64,000 nt of DNA from NCBI GenBank assembly GCA_030710605.1, contig CP092880.1, forward strand, positions 27,907,628-27,971,627, written 5' to 3'. The DNA comes from Cordylochernes scorpioides (lineage: Eukaryota > Arthropoda > Arachnida > Pseudoscorpiones > Chernetidae). The position numbers were made by a program, and so were the translations under genes. Each line of letters opens with the position of its first letter. The stretch's first letter is position 1. Under the pieces are notes generated by a model. That model made no database searches. It saw only the letters and a list, made by a program, of their open reading frames with translations, and had not been told where the DNA came from. Positions 41,471-53,189 of this stretch are shown in pieces.

Positions 41471-44400
41471 CTATGAGACTTGATTTACATCAATGTAAAT
41501 AAGTAATATTTTACTTTAGAATATAACTCATTGTAAATAGCTTAAATTGATTAACTTTCTCTCCTTACTATACTAATTATCTCAAATAACTTCATTAAAT
41601 CAACTTCCATCATTTCTCAACATACTGTAAATAACTACCTTGCGATTTCTTCTATCTGCTTATGTTGTTGCTTATTTGTTTAATGTATATGTTTATTTAA
41701 TGCTTTCTGTTTATTTTATTTTTGAAAATTTTGTTACCTACTCTACTACAATATGAATTATTGTAAATAGTTTCACGCGCAATTATCCAGATCAGATATA
41801 GCGTGTCTAATTGGCAACTGGAAATAAATAATAAACTCACCTCACTATTATTCTCCACGGAGGAATGATTTTTATACTATTTCTACTTATATACATACAT
41901 GATTTCTAAAATATATGCAAAGTGTTACACACATATCTGCATATATCGAGAAATGAATAAGAACTTGAAAATAAAAGGCGCTTTTGAAAATTAAAAAATT
42001 AAAATATTTGCCTGTATTTACATATATACTTATTACTACATCTTCAGATTTCCTACTGCACTCTTACCCCTTAATGCGTTTTAGGATTACCTACTGCACT
42101 CTCACTCGTTACCGCGTCTTCGGATTACTTATAGGGTTGTATATCTGGGAAACAAACCAACTTTTTTCCAAACCAATTTCCAATAGCAAATGATCTTCAA
42201 AAATAATTTAATCAATATTTGAAATGATACACTTTTAACTCAAATTTTTCGAAAATGTGCAATGATTAACTTTTAGTGATGGGTAAAATGAATTCATGCA
42301 ATCTTTTTTAGCAAAGAAAATTTTCAAATACTATTTTATCTTAGCGAATTAAGGCATTGGGAAGCAAACGAATAAATTCATAAAATAGAGAAAAAACCTA
42401 ATTATTTTTTTTTATTTGAAAAAAAAAATCATATTTTTTAAAGAAATCTTTAAAGACTGTTTTCTTTAGGTCCAAACCCCTATTTAATGTGAATTCAATC
42501 TCATAAATCTTCAAAGGTCATGAATGTACTATATTTTTGAAGGTGTAAGTATTGTTTTGGGTTTTTGTGTGGTTTAGTTAAAAATAGTATTTATTTATGG
42601 AAAAAAATAATAAAATAATTTTATTCAGCATATTGTTCATTGCTAGCCAATCCTTTTGTCTTTCTTTCGGGCAATTGTTTGCTATTGTTGTGTCTAATAA
42701 AAAGCTTCAGATTTCTACATTTATCTCTATCACAGCAGTCACAATATCCTCACCTGCGCAGAAGTCTAACCCCTCCTCTACGTGGTGGGCGAGAGAAGCA
42801 ACATAAGTAAGGGACTGTCCTGTAGTACGGTGTCGTGAGCTCCGGGCCGCTACGGTTACCGTGAACAGGGAACTCTGAAATGTGGCTGACTAACGGGACA
42901 ATGGCACCCTCCCTTTCCATTGAGCAAATATATACTCTTAGAAGATAAATTTGGTATAAAGTATAAAATAAGAATATAAACAGTAGCACAATGTTGCTTA
43001 TTTGTTTAATGTATATGTTTATTCAATGCTCTTTTTCTCAGTTGTTTATTTTCTTTTGACAATTCTGTTACCTAGTCTACTACAATATGAATTATTGTAA
43101 ATAGTTTCACGCGCAATTATACAGATCGGATATAGCGTGCGCTATTTGCAGCTGGTAATAAATAATTAATGTGTGTATTTATTCGTGCAAAGTACAAGTT
43201 TTCATATCCTTAAAATCCTTCTACAGGCACAGCTATAATATAAGAGAATGAGGATTCTCTAAACTAATAGCTAAACCTGTGGAAAGATTATGAAGATCCG
43301 AAAGCTTGTACTTTGCACGAATACCATTGCACATTGCTACTGTTTATATTCTTACAATATCCTCTATCTTGGATAATTATACATTAAAAGAATTACTCAT
43401 CTTTTTGAGGCTATTCCCAATGTGACACAAATGTTGGTACCTTCATGGGATTGAAAGTTCTGTTCAGACAGGGAATGAGTTGTCAGTTGCAAGCCATGAT
43501 AATTAGGTGGAACATTTTCTAGGGATAATGGTATGTGCAATAGGATATCCAGTTATGCTCTTTTAACATGTCTTGACCGCTTTTGCAACATGTTGCATGT
43601 GCTGGAAAACCACTTTGTCATCTACTTTGTTATATCCCTGACCCGTTCATCGCCAACTACTGATCCCTACATATTTATCTCACAGATCATTCCATCTCCC
43701 ATAGTGCTCCATTATCTAAAAAGGAGCCAGTGCTGCCATCCCACCAGACCTACACTTAAAATGAATTTGAAACTCCACCTTTGCCGGTCCAAAGCATGGT
43801 TGAAAAATGAGAAGGAGGAGCAGTAACAAGCTCGCTATAAACCTGGGCTCATCTGGCCTGGCTGATAGTACCCGGTAAGGACTCCTAATCCAGGATACAG
43901 GATGAGCAACGTTTGCACTCCATGTTAGGAGCGGCTGTACATGGCGTCTGTTCCTCATGTCAGAGGCAGCCATTTCTTTTGGAGCTAAGTAGGCCTGCCA
44001 CTGAGTAGTGCTCCCAGCCTTAATGACAAAAGCAGAGGCATTCCACTTCTCCCAGTCATGATGGTTGTCAACTCTACAAGCTCGATACCTTAATATGTAA
44101 GAATAAGGAGAATAGAAATGCATTTGAATAAATGATTAGATGCTCATTTACCATAGTCGCGCCCTCCATAATTGTTATCACAAATATTCTAATTCAAGGT
44201 AATGAGAGCTCTCCAAATATATAGAGTAAAATTCATTTACTCTTTTCCAAAGGAGTTGATGATTTGAACAATGTATATACCGCATGAATGCCAAGTTATA
44301 AAGAAGGAACTCGGTGACTTAAGAAGGGACCTTAAAGAAAGACAATTACCTAAATGTTAACTAGACATGGTGAGGGCTCCAGGTGATATCTGGATACATA

Positions 44401-46523
44401 ATACAGTGGGGGTTAGATGTATACTATACTATCTCACTCCGTCATGTATTGCTACACCCCTGACCCCAACTTCCCAATTCCGACAGCTCGCTGTAGAGTT
44501 TCTATTGCCAACAAAGTAGAATGGAGTGGACTAGAGACTGAAAACAGCACTGTTGGACACTGACAACGCTGAAAGCCGGACTTACGTCTACACGCGAGGC
44601 CTCCCGTCGGAGTTTTGCGCCAGAGCCAACAGCCTAGTAATCAGTACCTAGTCCTAGGTCAGTGGAGCGAGCAAGCTATCGGAGGGGAAGTTGAGTATCA
44701 TTCCACGCTATGTGAATACACAGGGTTAAAGTAGTAGGGTCCCCACCCCCCTTCCCAGCGTGGAAATGACCAATGACCAAAGCGGGATAGTCTAGGGCGG
44801 CTAATCGTCGCAGTGGCCACCACAGGGGTGTAAGCACTAAACACCGACCCACTGTCAATGTCCCAGTACTGTCTAGTCACTATCTAGATCCTGCAACAAT
44901 GACATTAGCAGAGCCGGATCGCTGGGAAGTCACACTGTGGGTCTCTCCATCTGGAACATCTGTTACAACCAGCAGCCTAGAATTCAGACTTTATGTTCAA
45001 CCGATTGCTATTGTCACCGAGTCCCTTTTTTATCCTTGGCATTCGAGCAGTTTGTACGTTTTTTATTCTACTAGATTCTTGGTAATTTGAATTAGAAAAG
45101 TTTAAAGTTCACAATAAGAGCTTTCAACTAAGACAAATAACTAAAGACATTTTTGTTGTTACCAACCAATTAATAGAGCAGTTCTAACAGCAACACAAGA
45201 CACCAAATTCATCCAAGAACCACAAGAAATCTTACAACCTCTAGATTCAATTCTTCAAGGTATATATATGAAACTCGGTCGCAGTGGTACAGCCTGCTCC
45301 ACGCTGACGAGCGCTAACAGCGTGAAACGCGTTCGTGGATGGCTTTTCTTGATTTATCGATAAAATGGGTTGGCCAAATATCAGGGAACAGGTTATATCA
45401 ATGTTTAGTTGATATCTGTTCCACTAGATGACGTTCTGCTATCTAAAAAGCACATGTGCTTTTGGTCAGGATATGCCTTCTTTATTTTTAATATATGAAA
45501 TTATGTCAGGGATATCGTTAAAAACATGTAAAATGGTTTCCAATATATTTGTGGATGATACAACTATACTTCATTAAAAGGTAACTGTATAGGCACAAGG
45601 TAATAAGCCCAAATCCAAATAAATAAATAGTTTGTGACGTTTCTGTAACAGTGTTGTTACCAACATCAGACAAAAGTACTGAATCTGTATGATGATGGTA
45701 ACATGGTTATAGGATGTTAATAAAGTCAATTAAATAAATTAGAACTCAGAATTAAAAATATTTACAAAAACACATTTTATATATTTATAATTGTATTTAA
45801 TTCTGTTGCCCTCAAAGCTAATGTCCATAGATAATCTAAAATACCCATTCCAAGAGTCTAGCATCAGTATCACTATAAAAGGACGATCGAAACATGCAAT
45901 ATAACAGCGGTATGGTAGATTTGACTGGCGAAACCGCTGGGAGGGTTCACCACTAATGAGCCAGGCCCTCCCATTAATTTTCCCATTGCAGTAAGGGCTG
46001 TAGAAATTGTTTATTTTTAAAAAGAATCATACGCGTCTATAATAGTTTTGAATTTTAAAGGAACATGAATTATTCGACAGAGTTCATAGAATGTATATAG
46101 ACAAAGTGGTATGAGAGTTAATGATTTAGATTTGAGGGAACAAACGATGTCTCACTTCGGTAAAGTTGAGTATGGTTTAGTTGAGATGTCTTCTGTGTGG
46201 ATATATCTGATATAAATTCCTACCTGATTTCTTCAACATCATTGATTTAAACTTGCATTGTAGTTGATTGTTTTTACTTGTAAATTATTGTTGGGATCTT
46301 ATTTGCATATAATAATCTTGCTTTTATTGATTTATCAAGAAAATGGGTTGGTCAAATATCAGGGAACAGGTTAAATTGTTCGACTAGATGACGCTATGCC
46401 ATCTAAAAAGCACATGTGCTCGTGGTCAGGAAATGCCTTCATTATTTTTAATACCAACACCTGACCTTTTTCCTATTGTTTTTTCATAAAATAATCTATT
46501 GAACTTCTAGCTGATTTTCTTAG
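41471..46523 (+). repeat. R7 repeat, copy B (cut by a gap)
   Basis: Collinear with copy A up to the point equivalent to A 6900. It contains an extra copy of the segment GTTGCTTATTTGTTTAATG...TAGCGTG at 42990-43165 (first at 41660-41830), the palindrome at 43175-43335, the dispersed block at 43800-44100 and the GC-rich block at 44360-45050. The 55-bp array must be in the gap or absent. Confidence 0.85.
43175..43335. repeat. Palindrome with hammerhead-like arms (copy B)
   Basis: Right arm CCTGTGGAAAGATTATGAAG and GATCCGAAAGCTTG; the left arm is degenerate (TTTTCATATCCTTAAAATCC), so pairing is weaker than in copy A. Confidence 0.5.
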
Positions 46524-46623
46524 NNNNNNNNNNNNNNNNNNNNNNNNNNNNNNNNNNNNNNNNNNNNNNNNNNNNNNNNNNNNNNNNNNNNNNNNNNNNN
46601 NNNNNNNNNNNNNNNNNNNNNNN
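46524..46623. other. Assembly gap, 100 N
   Basis: Placeholder gap between unit 1 and unit 2. At minimum about 2.3 kb of R7 with its minisatellite is missing if unit 1 is like unit 2. Confidence 0.99.
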
Positions 46624-46795
46624 ATGAGAAATTTTACCACGAAATAAGAAAATTCACCACAGCACGTTCTTAAATAGTACTGTTATCTCAAGTATGTAAA
46701 CAAGATATCAGATAATAAGAAAATAATTTTCTGATAAACTTGATACCAGCACTATTTAAGAACATGCTGTGATATTTTTTCTTTTATTATTTTGT

Positions 46796-46826
46796 CTGAT
46801 GATGGTAACAATGCTGTTAACGAAAC
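46796..46826 (+). ncRNA. Hammerhead-like hairpin
   Basis: Unit 2 version of 25205-25235: CTGATGA, a hairpin, GAAAC. Confidence 0.4.
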
Positions 46827-46910
46827 GTCACACACTATTAATTTATTTGGATTTGTTCTTATTATCTTTGTAGTTCTAATCTATAAATAAAATTGTACCC
46901 TTTAAAGGTA

Positions 46911-47087
46911 CAGTTAAACCTGTCTATAGCACCCCCTCTAAATAGCGCCTCCCTCTCTATAGCGCCCGATTTTAAATACGTAGTACGATGCGATTTACAT
47001 TAAAAGTGACCTGTGTATAGCACCCCCTCTCTATAGCACCCTATTTTGGTGAGTCCCAAGAGGGGGTGCTATAGACATGTTTACCTG
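46911..47087. mobile_element. MITE, copy in unit 2
   Basis: Same 177-bp pogo/Tigger-like MITE with TA on both sides; only a few substitutions from 25320-25496. Confidence 0.8.
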
Positions 47088-47189
47088 TATATGATAGTTT
47101 TCTTTTAATTAGTTTTCAAATAAAAAGATTGCGTGACTTCACATATTATGAACAATACACGAGTCTATTCACACAATGATGAAATGAAA

Positions 47190-47363
47190 TAAGACATGCA
47201 ACAACTGTTCTGGTGTGGAACTAACACTTACCCACATATTCTCATGTCCAGCAATGGCCGCAACCTTGCCGAAAATTGACATAAACCCAGAGCAGCAGCT
47301 TCACACACCCAAGATAGTGGACATTGCTGCTGCTGTGATAGAGATGCATGGAGACATCTGAGG
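47190..47363 (+). pseudogene. LINE ORF2 tail, copy in unit 2
   Basis: CNNCSGVELTLTHIFSCPA: one cysteine-motif proline is serine compared with unit 1. Ends IEMHGDI-stop, then ACAACAACA. Confidence 0.6.
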
Positions 47364-47450
47364 CTCTTCATTGGACACGACGACAACAACAACATTAAAT
47401 GAAATAAGAAAGTTATTTTATTTTGGGGCAATGTATCAATTGCTCAATGT

Positions 47451-47672
47451 CAATGCTCCAATGACCCCCGATTCTTGCAAAAGTCTAACCTCACCACCGA
47501 GTGCAAGTAACCAAACAGTGCTCTGGAATATTTGTAGATGCAAAGTCGAACTGCTTTTCACATGTGTAGACATGTGGTGCACTTATAGTAAAAGCAGTCA
47601 ATTACTTCTACCCACCATGATTATCATGGCCTATACCATGTGTACTAGGGATAAGCAAAAAAAAAAAAAGAA
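47451..47672 (+). mobile_element. SINE body, copy in unit 2
   Basis: Matches 25856-26083, head missing, poly(A) tail at 47658-47670. Confidence 0.65.
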
Positions 47673-47934
47673 TTACATAACACAGATGAATGCTAACAAC
47701 TTGAAATGCCTACATGGGTAGCTTTTTCAATTAATCAGGAAAGTGTATTTGTCCAATTCAGGAATTATCAAAAATAACCGTTTATAGGATATTTATTCTA
47801 ATAGATGGCACAATACATCAGCATCTTTCAGTTGTACTATAAGGAGTTGCTTTTATCTTGATATTTCGAACCAGGTCCCAATACAATGTCACTTTTGTAC
47901 TATTTGACCATATATTGGGCTGTAAAGAAAGTTC

Positions 47935-48115
47935 GTAAAAGGTGGGTAAAGGTTGGTGATTGCTTCTACTATAAGTACACCACATGTTTACACATATGAA
48001 AATCAATTTGACTTTTGAACCTATAAGTGTGCCAGAGCCCTGTTTAGCCACTTGAACTCACTGGTGGGGTTGGAATTTTGCAATAATCGGGGGCCATTGG
48101 AGCATTTTTAAAATT
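47935..48115 (-). mobile_element. SINE body on minus, copy in unit 2
   Basis: Matches 26335-26510, with a short local duplication (AAAGGTGGGTAAAGGTTGG). Confidence 0.6.
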
Positions 48116-48499
48116 ATAGTTTGGTATTCCCATGTCCTCGTATGGCAATAAATACCAATTCCATAATTAATCAGTAAACCTCAAAGACCAGCTTTGTTGG
48201 TCATAGAGATTAGACTTGCAACACACATATGAGAGCAAACAGCTTGAAATACATATATGGATATTATGTTGAATTAGCGCGCCATCTGTTATGAAAATTC
48301 GAAACTATTATAGACGCGTATGATTCTTTTTAAAAATTAATTTTCCATTGCAGAGTAAGAGCATTATAAATTGTTTAATTTTTAAAAATAATCAAACTCG
48401 TCTATAATAGTTTCTAATTTACATAAATGGATAGCTTTATTCTTGATTAATTACGTATGAGAGTATTTGCCCAATTCAGGAATTATAAAATAATTGCTG

Positions 48500-49403
48500 A
48501 TGATTTGATATGAACGTCAAAGAAAAAAACAGATTGAAATATCTCAATACATCTTTGAGTGCCAGTATATTAACGAAGAAAGAGAGATGTTCTTCTCAAA
48601 AGTAAAAACGACATCCAACTTACCACGTGACAATGTCTGGTGGCCAAAAGTGATAAAGAAACTGGATGAAGACAATGTCCCCACGCTTCGATTATTGAAC
48701 TAATACAATCATTCTTTAACAACAGAACAGTGAATTTCAGATATTCTTCCTCAATAAATATTACTAAAAAACTAACTAAAGGATGTCCACAAGGAGAACC
48801 ACTATCTCCCACATTATGGAACATACTGATTGAAGAATTGTTAAACACCAATCTGGATGATAACATTAAAAAAGTTGGCTATGCTGACGACATAACTATG
48901 ATATGCTGGAACAAGAGCCATGACGAACTAAAGACAACAATTAACAATTTACTTAGTGCAATTAATACCTGGTGTGAAAGCAGTAAATTATAGATATCAA
49001 AGGACAAAACTAAAATATTATATTTATATAATTGCAAAAATGATACAAAATTTCTTCATAACAATACCTGTCGAAACCCTTAAGATCTTGAGATTGACCT
49101 TGAAAAACCATCGAAGCAGGAACAAGCTGGACTTCATGCCACACATTAATGAAATCGTCGACAAAACTACTAGAGGTAGCGGTTACCTACTCAGTTTAAT
49201 AAAGAAAGCATGGGGTCTAGAATGCAGACGAAAATTAACTTTATACAAGACAATATTCCGAAGTACAATAACATACGGTAAAAAATATGGTTTCCATTTA
49301 TAAGCAAGAAAGCCAAATACAAACTAAATTCTCCAGCAGTATAATATTCTAAAACACTGCATACAGGCCTATACCACAACATCGTCAAACTGTACACATA
49401 TAT
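48500..49403 (+). pseudogene. LINE-B reverse transcriptase, copy 2
   Basis: Best-preserved LINE-B RT: an open frame with GCPQGEPLSPTLWNILIEEL then KVGYADDITMICWNKSHDEL (Y-A-D-D catalytic box), a stop after ESSKL (48993), and a second frame with RSRNKLDFMPHINEIVDKTT and LTLYKTIFRSTITYG. The RT order and the G-C-P-Q-G block fit Jockey/I-type LINEs. The endonuclease and the front of RT are missing. It is interrupted at 49403 by Gypsy-2. Confidence 0.8.
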
Positions 49404-49739
49404 TGTTGCACTGGGCTGCGGTTTGGCAGATTCTTCAGTCTTGAGTCTTTCCTCAGACGTGTCTTGCATCTTTCCAGAGCGTGTTTCAACCATCCTACAA
49501 ATTTATATAAGGGAATAATAAGATAAGTCTACTTTGTTTAGCCTCCAGAATAATTTATTTATTTTTCTCCCATCAAAGAGAGCAGTGAAGTCACACGTGT
49601 ACCTAAATACAAATGATGATAATCTAAATAATTTGTTTTAAATAAATATCATAGAATATAAAAATAAATAAATATATAATTTAAATTTCAAATATATTAA
49701 AAATAATATAAGAAATATGCCATTAATCATGATGTAACA
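49404..49739 (-). repeat. Gypsy-2 3' LTR
   Basis: On minus begins TGTTACATCATGATTAATGG and ends CCCAGTGCAACA. It includes the copy of the gag start codon region, giving a short frame that runs out of the LTR. Confidence 0.95.
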
Positions 49740-52152
49740 CTTCCCCCTCTCCAGAGGTCGTCACGTCCTCGTGATTGACCTCATCAATTCTTTCAAAATA
49801 GGGTTTGATTCTTGAGACATGGACAATCAATGGGTCTTGGCCAGGATTATCTTTTGGTTCAATTAAGTAATTTACTTTGGACAGCTTCTTTAATATTCTA
49901 TATGAGCCAAAATATTTTCTCAATAGTTTTTCACATTTTCCGATTTTCCTAACTGGTGTCCAAACTGCCACTAAATGTCCTGGTTCATAGATTCTCTCGT
50001 TGTGTTTTTTGTCATAGTTTATTCTCATTCTTTCCTGAGTCTTCTCTGTGTTGTTAATGACTACCTGTCTCGTCCTTGCTATTTTATCTAAGTAGTTTTC
50101 TATATATTCGTCGTAATCGTCCATGTTACTGTCCGTTGGGATATTCTCGTCGTCTAAGAGGGACATGGGTTCCCTCCCAAACAACAGGAAAAATGGAGAG
50201 TAGCCTGTGGTTTCTTGAATTGTGGTATTATACGCGTGGGTGATAAAAGGAAGTATTTCGTCCCAGTTCTTTTGATCCGTATTCACATACATGCTGATCA
50301 TATTGATTAAAGTTCTATTTAGCCGTTCCGTTAGCCCGTTAGTCTGGGGGTGGTAGCTCGTTGTGAAGCAATGTTTAACGTTGCACATTTTCATAACCTC
50401 CTTCATCAAATTGCTAGTGAATTGTGAACCTCTGTCGCTGATAAGAAATCTTGGAGCCCCGTGACGTAAAAATATATGTTCGATTAAAAATGTAGAGACT
50501 TCTTTCACTGTCGCTTCTGGTACTGCCTTTGTTTCAGCATACTTGGTATAATAATCCGTCAACACAATTATCCATTTCCTTCTTCTTTTCGTTGATGGCA
50601 AGGGGCCAACAAAGTCAATTCCGATTCTTTCAAAAGGGTAGTTAGCTGGGGGAATAGGTTGTAGAAGTCCAGATGGCAACTGATTTGAACCTTTCCGACT
50701 TTGGCAAAGATGGCACGTCTTCACAAATTCGGAAACATCTTTCAGCATGGAAGGCCAATAGTATTTATTCTTCAATCGGTATGTGGTTCTGGCGACGCCC
50801 AGATGTCCATTCAGCATATGGTTGTGGTATTCACTCATGATTTCTTTCCTTCTCTTCTTTGGCACTACCAGCAACCATTCTCTACCTTCAGGATTTGGAT
50901 TTTTCTTGTAGAGACACCCATTTTCTTCTTTAAAGTTCTGTGTAATTGAACGCTTGTTTCCACTAAGGTTCTCCTTAATATTCTCAATAAAATCATCCTT
51001 TTCGTCTATTATTTGATTCAAAAATAGTCTTTCATAATCCTCGTCCCATTCGTTTTCTGGTAAGGGTCCTCTAGATAGACCATCAGCGTCCAGATGTTTT
51101 TTTCCCGATTTGTGTATAATTTCGAAATTATATTCCTGAATCTTCAGTGCCCATCGTGCTAATCGGCCGGTCGGATCTTTTAAATTCTTAAGCCAGCATA
51201 GTGCGTGATGATCAGTGACGATTTTAAAGTTCCTTCCATATAAATAGGGCCGTAATTTTGATATCGACCACAATACAGCTAAACATTCCTTTTCGGTGGT
51301 TGAATAATTTTGCTCAGGTTTACTTAGGGTTCGGCTCAAATATGATATTACCTTCTCTTCGCCACCGATATTTTGAATTAGTGTTGCGGCTAAGCCGATG
51401 TTAGAGGCATCTGTGTGAATGCAGGTGGCTGCATTTGGATCAAAGTGACCTAAAATTGGCGGATTCATAAGAGCTTTTTTAAGGTTTTGGAACGCTTCTT
51501 CCTGTTTTCCTGTCCAGATAAATTGAACATTTTTTCTGATAAGACTGGTCAATGGGTCAGCGATTAATGAGAAATCTTTAATAAATTTTCTATAATATGA
51601 GCACATTCCTAGGAATGATTGCACTTCTTTGGCCTTCTTGGGCTGAGGAAAATCTCTAACGGCTTTGATATTATATTCTGCAGGTTTTATACCCTTTTGG
51701 TTGGTTATATGTCCAAGGATCTCAAGTTCCTCGAAAGCAAATCTGCATTTCTTGGCGTTCAGTTTTAAATTAGATTCGCTGAAGCATCTGAGGACAGCTT
51801 CAAGTCTTTTAATGTGGGTTGGAAAGTCCGAGCTGTATATAATCACATCGTCCAGGTAGCAAAGGCAAATCTGCCATCTCAGATTGCCGAGGACATTGTC
51901 CATGTTCCTCTCAAAAGTAGCAGGGGCGTTGCATAGACCAAAGGGCATTACGTTGAATTCATATAACCCATGTGCAGTAGTGAAAGCCGTCTTCTCTTTG
52001 TCTCTCTCTTCAATTTCGACTTGCCAATATCCCGATTTGAGATCTATTGCTGAGAAGTACTTGGATCCTTGGAGAGTATCCATTACATCATCAATTCTTG
52101 GGATTGGATAAACATCCTTCACTGTTACTTCATTTAATTTCCTGTAGTCCAC
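49723..52152 (-). CDS. Gypsy-2 pol: RT, RNase H and integrase
   Basis: An 809-codon frame still open. RT: YFSAIDLKSGYWQVEI (first D), YLDDVIIYSS (Y-x-D-D) near residue 100. Thumb: FLGMCSYYRKFIKDFS. RNase H: CIHTDASNIGLAATLI, with later E and D regions (TTEKECLAV, KIVTDHHAL). Integrase: HNHMLNGHLG and CHLCQSRKG (HHCC), then IGIDFVGPL, LISDRGSQFT and LTERLNRTL (D,D-35-E), and a C-terminal GPY/F-like block (YFGSYRILKKLSKVNYLIEP). The first RT block lies upstream in another frame (52400-52134), so the frame here begins inside RT and the true start is lost to a frame change in a T-run near 52175. Ends 10 bases inside the LTR. Confidence 0.9.
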   Translation of the reverse strand: MDYRKLNEVTVKDVYPIPRIDDVMDTLQGSKYFSAIDLKSGYWQVEIEERDKEKTAFTTAHGLYEFNVMPFGLCNAPATFERNMDNVLGNLRWQICLCYLDDVIIYSSDFPTHIKRLEAVLRCFSESNLKLNAKKCRFAFEELEILGHITNQKGIKPAEYNIKAVRDFPQPKKAKEVQSFLGMCSYYRKFIKDFSLIADPLTSLIRKNVQFIWTGKQEEAFQNLKKALMNPPILGHFDPNAATCIHTDASNIGLAATLIQNIGGEEKVISYLSRTLSKPEQNYSTTEKECLAVLWSISKLRPYLYGRNFKIVTDHHALCWLKNLKDPTGRLARWALKIQEYNFEIIHKSGKKHLDADGLSRGPLPENEWDEDYERLFLNQIIDEKDDFIENIKENLSGNKRSITQNFKEENGCLYKKNPNPEGREWLLVVPKKRRKEIMSEYHNHMLNGHLGVARTTYRLKNKYYWPSMLKDVSEFVKTCHLCQSRKGSNQLPSGLLQPIPPANYPFERIGIDFVGPLPSTKRRRKWIIVLTDYYTKYAETKAVPEATVKEVSTFLIEHIFLRHGAPRFLISDRGSQFTSNLMKEVMKMCNVKHCFTTSYHPQTNGLTERLNRTLINMISMYVNTDQKNWDEILPFITHAYNTTIQETTGYSPFFLLFGREPMSLLDDENIPTDSNMDDYDEYIENYLDKIARTRQVVINNTEKTQERMRINYDKKHNERIYEPGHLVAVWTPVRKIGKCEKLLRKYFGSYRILKKLSKVNYLIEPKDNPGQDPLIVHVSRIKPYFERIDEVNHEDVTTSGEGEVLHHD

Positions 52153-52843
52153 ACAAAATCTGTATTTGTCATCTCTTTTTTTTTGACCAATATAACGGGA
52201 AAGGACCAGGGACTTGAAGATTGTCTAATTATTCCTTCTTCGAGCATCTCGTCTATTTGATCCTTTATGATGGTTCGTTCCTTAGCGCTTACCCGGTAAG
52301 GCTTGTGCTTTATCGGTTTTGCGTCTTCTGTATGAATCTGATGTTTTGCCAAATTGGTCCTACCTAACCTCGATGAGAACAAATCAGTATACTTGGCCAA
52401 ATTTGTTTTAACCTCTCTTGTTCTTTAAATGATACATTTTTGTTTATTTGAAATTGTATTTCGTCATTTTCATTCTGCTTCTCTTTATTCTCTATAAAAT
52501 TTACCCCTGCAGGAAGACTTCCATAAGCCAATGTTTGGTCTTTCATGATTTTTAAAGGTCGAGGATAAGGGTTCGTTATCCAGATATGGGTTTTCTTATC
52601 CGTGACAGTAAGCAAACTTCTTGCCAATCGAAGACCATTTGTTTGAGTCATTCTGTTGTTCTCTTCGATGACATATTCGCCATCCTCTGCTTCTATTGAG
52701 GCCCTAATCAATTTAATAGATAGTTTAGGTATAACGGTATCTGTAGTGCTCTTTATTTTTTTTAGATCATAATTGCTTACGTCATGATTACTCATCAAAT
52801 TATATTTTATTGTTTCTCGTTTACAATCAATTTTAGCATTCAT
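52134..52843 (-). pseudogene. Gypsy-2 protease-RT linker and RT fingers
   Basis: The frame 52843-52364 is the linker after protease (KMNAKIDCKRETIKYNL to FKEQERLKQIWP). A frame change near 52400 leads to KHKPYRVSAKERTIIKDQID and EEGIIRQSSSPWSFPVILVK, the conserved RT fingers. It loses frame in a run of eight T (about 52175-52182 on plus), where the RT continues in the 809-codon frame. Both breaks are at or near homopolymers, so sequencing error is a real alternative to decay. Confidence 0.75.
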
Positions 52844-52847
52844 TTTT

Positions 52848-53133
52848 TAAAGGAAATCTCGTCCAAGAATAAGAGTTCGTAGATGCGCGTCCATTACTAC
52901 AAATTCGTGGGATAATTCAGTGTCATCAATTTTTAAATCTAAATAATGCTACCTACCATATCTAATTTTTTCCCATCGGGTCCTGAACACGTTTTAGTGA
53001 GACTATTTATTTCACGGCCAGCAAAAAGTGCTGTTCTTAGGTCGACCACTGAAAGATCGGCGCCTGTATCAATCAAAGCTTCGCATAACCCTATCTTGTC
53101 CACATTAATATTACTTTTGTACCTAGGGTCCAA
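52848..53133 (-). pseudogene. Gypsy-2 protease
   Basis: LCEALIDTGADLSVVDLRTA carries the D-T-G-A retropepsin active site. After a frame change near 52950 the second block reads HLRTLILGRDFL (I-L-G-R-D), then a TAA stop in the same frame as the following linker. The protease would cut the Gag-Pol precursor. Confidence 0.75.
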
Positions 53134-53189
53134 CTTTCTAATTCCATTTATGGTCGACTTGCTTTGATTGAAGGAATCAGGAGCGACAC

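Larger units (their letters stand above)
25041..46523 (+). repeat. Composite unit, copy 1 (ancestral part plus five insertions)
   Basis: Sequence from ATGAGAAATTTTACCACG is collinear with copy 2 at 46624-61520. Shared segments are 25041-26648, 32311-32464, 33385-33476, 36088-36663, 39181-39535, 39852-40239 and 41376-46523. Everything between them is a later insertion absent from copy 2. The end of R7 and its 55-bp array fall in the second gap. Confidence 0.85.
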
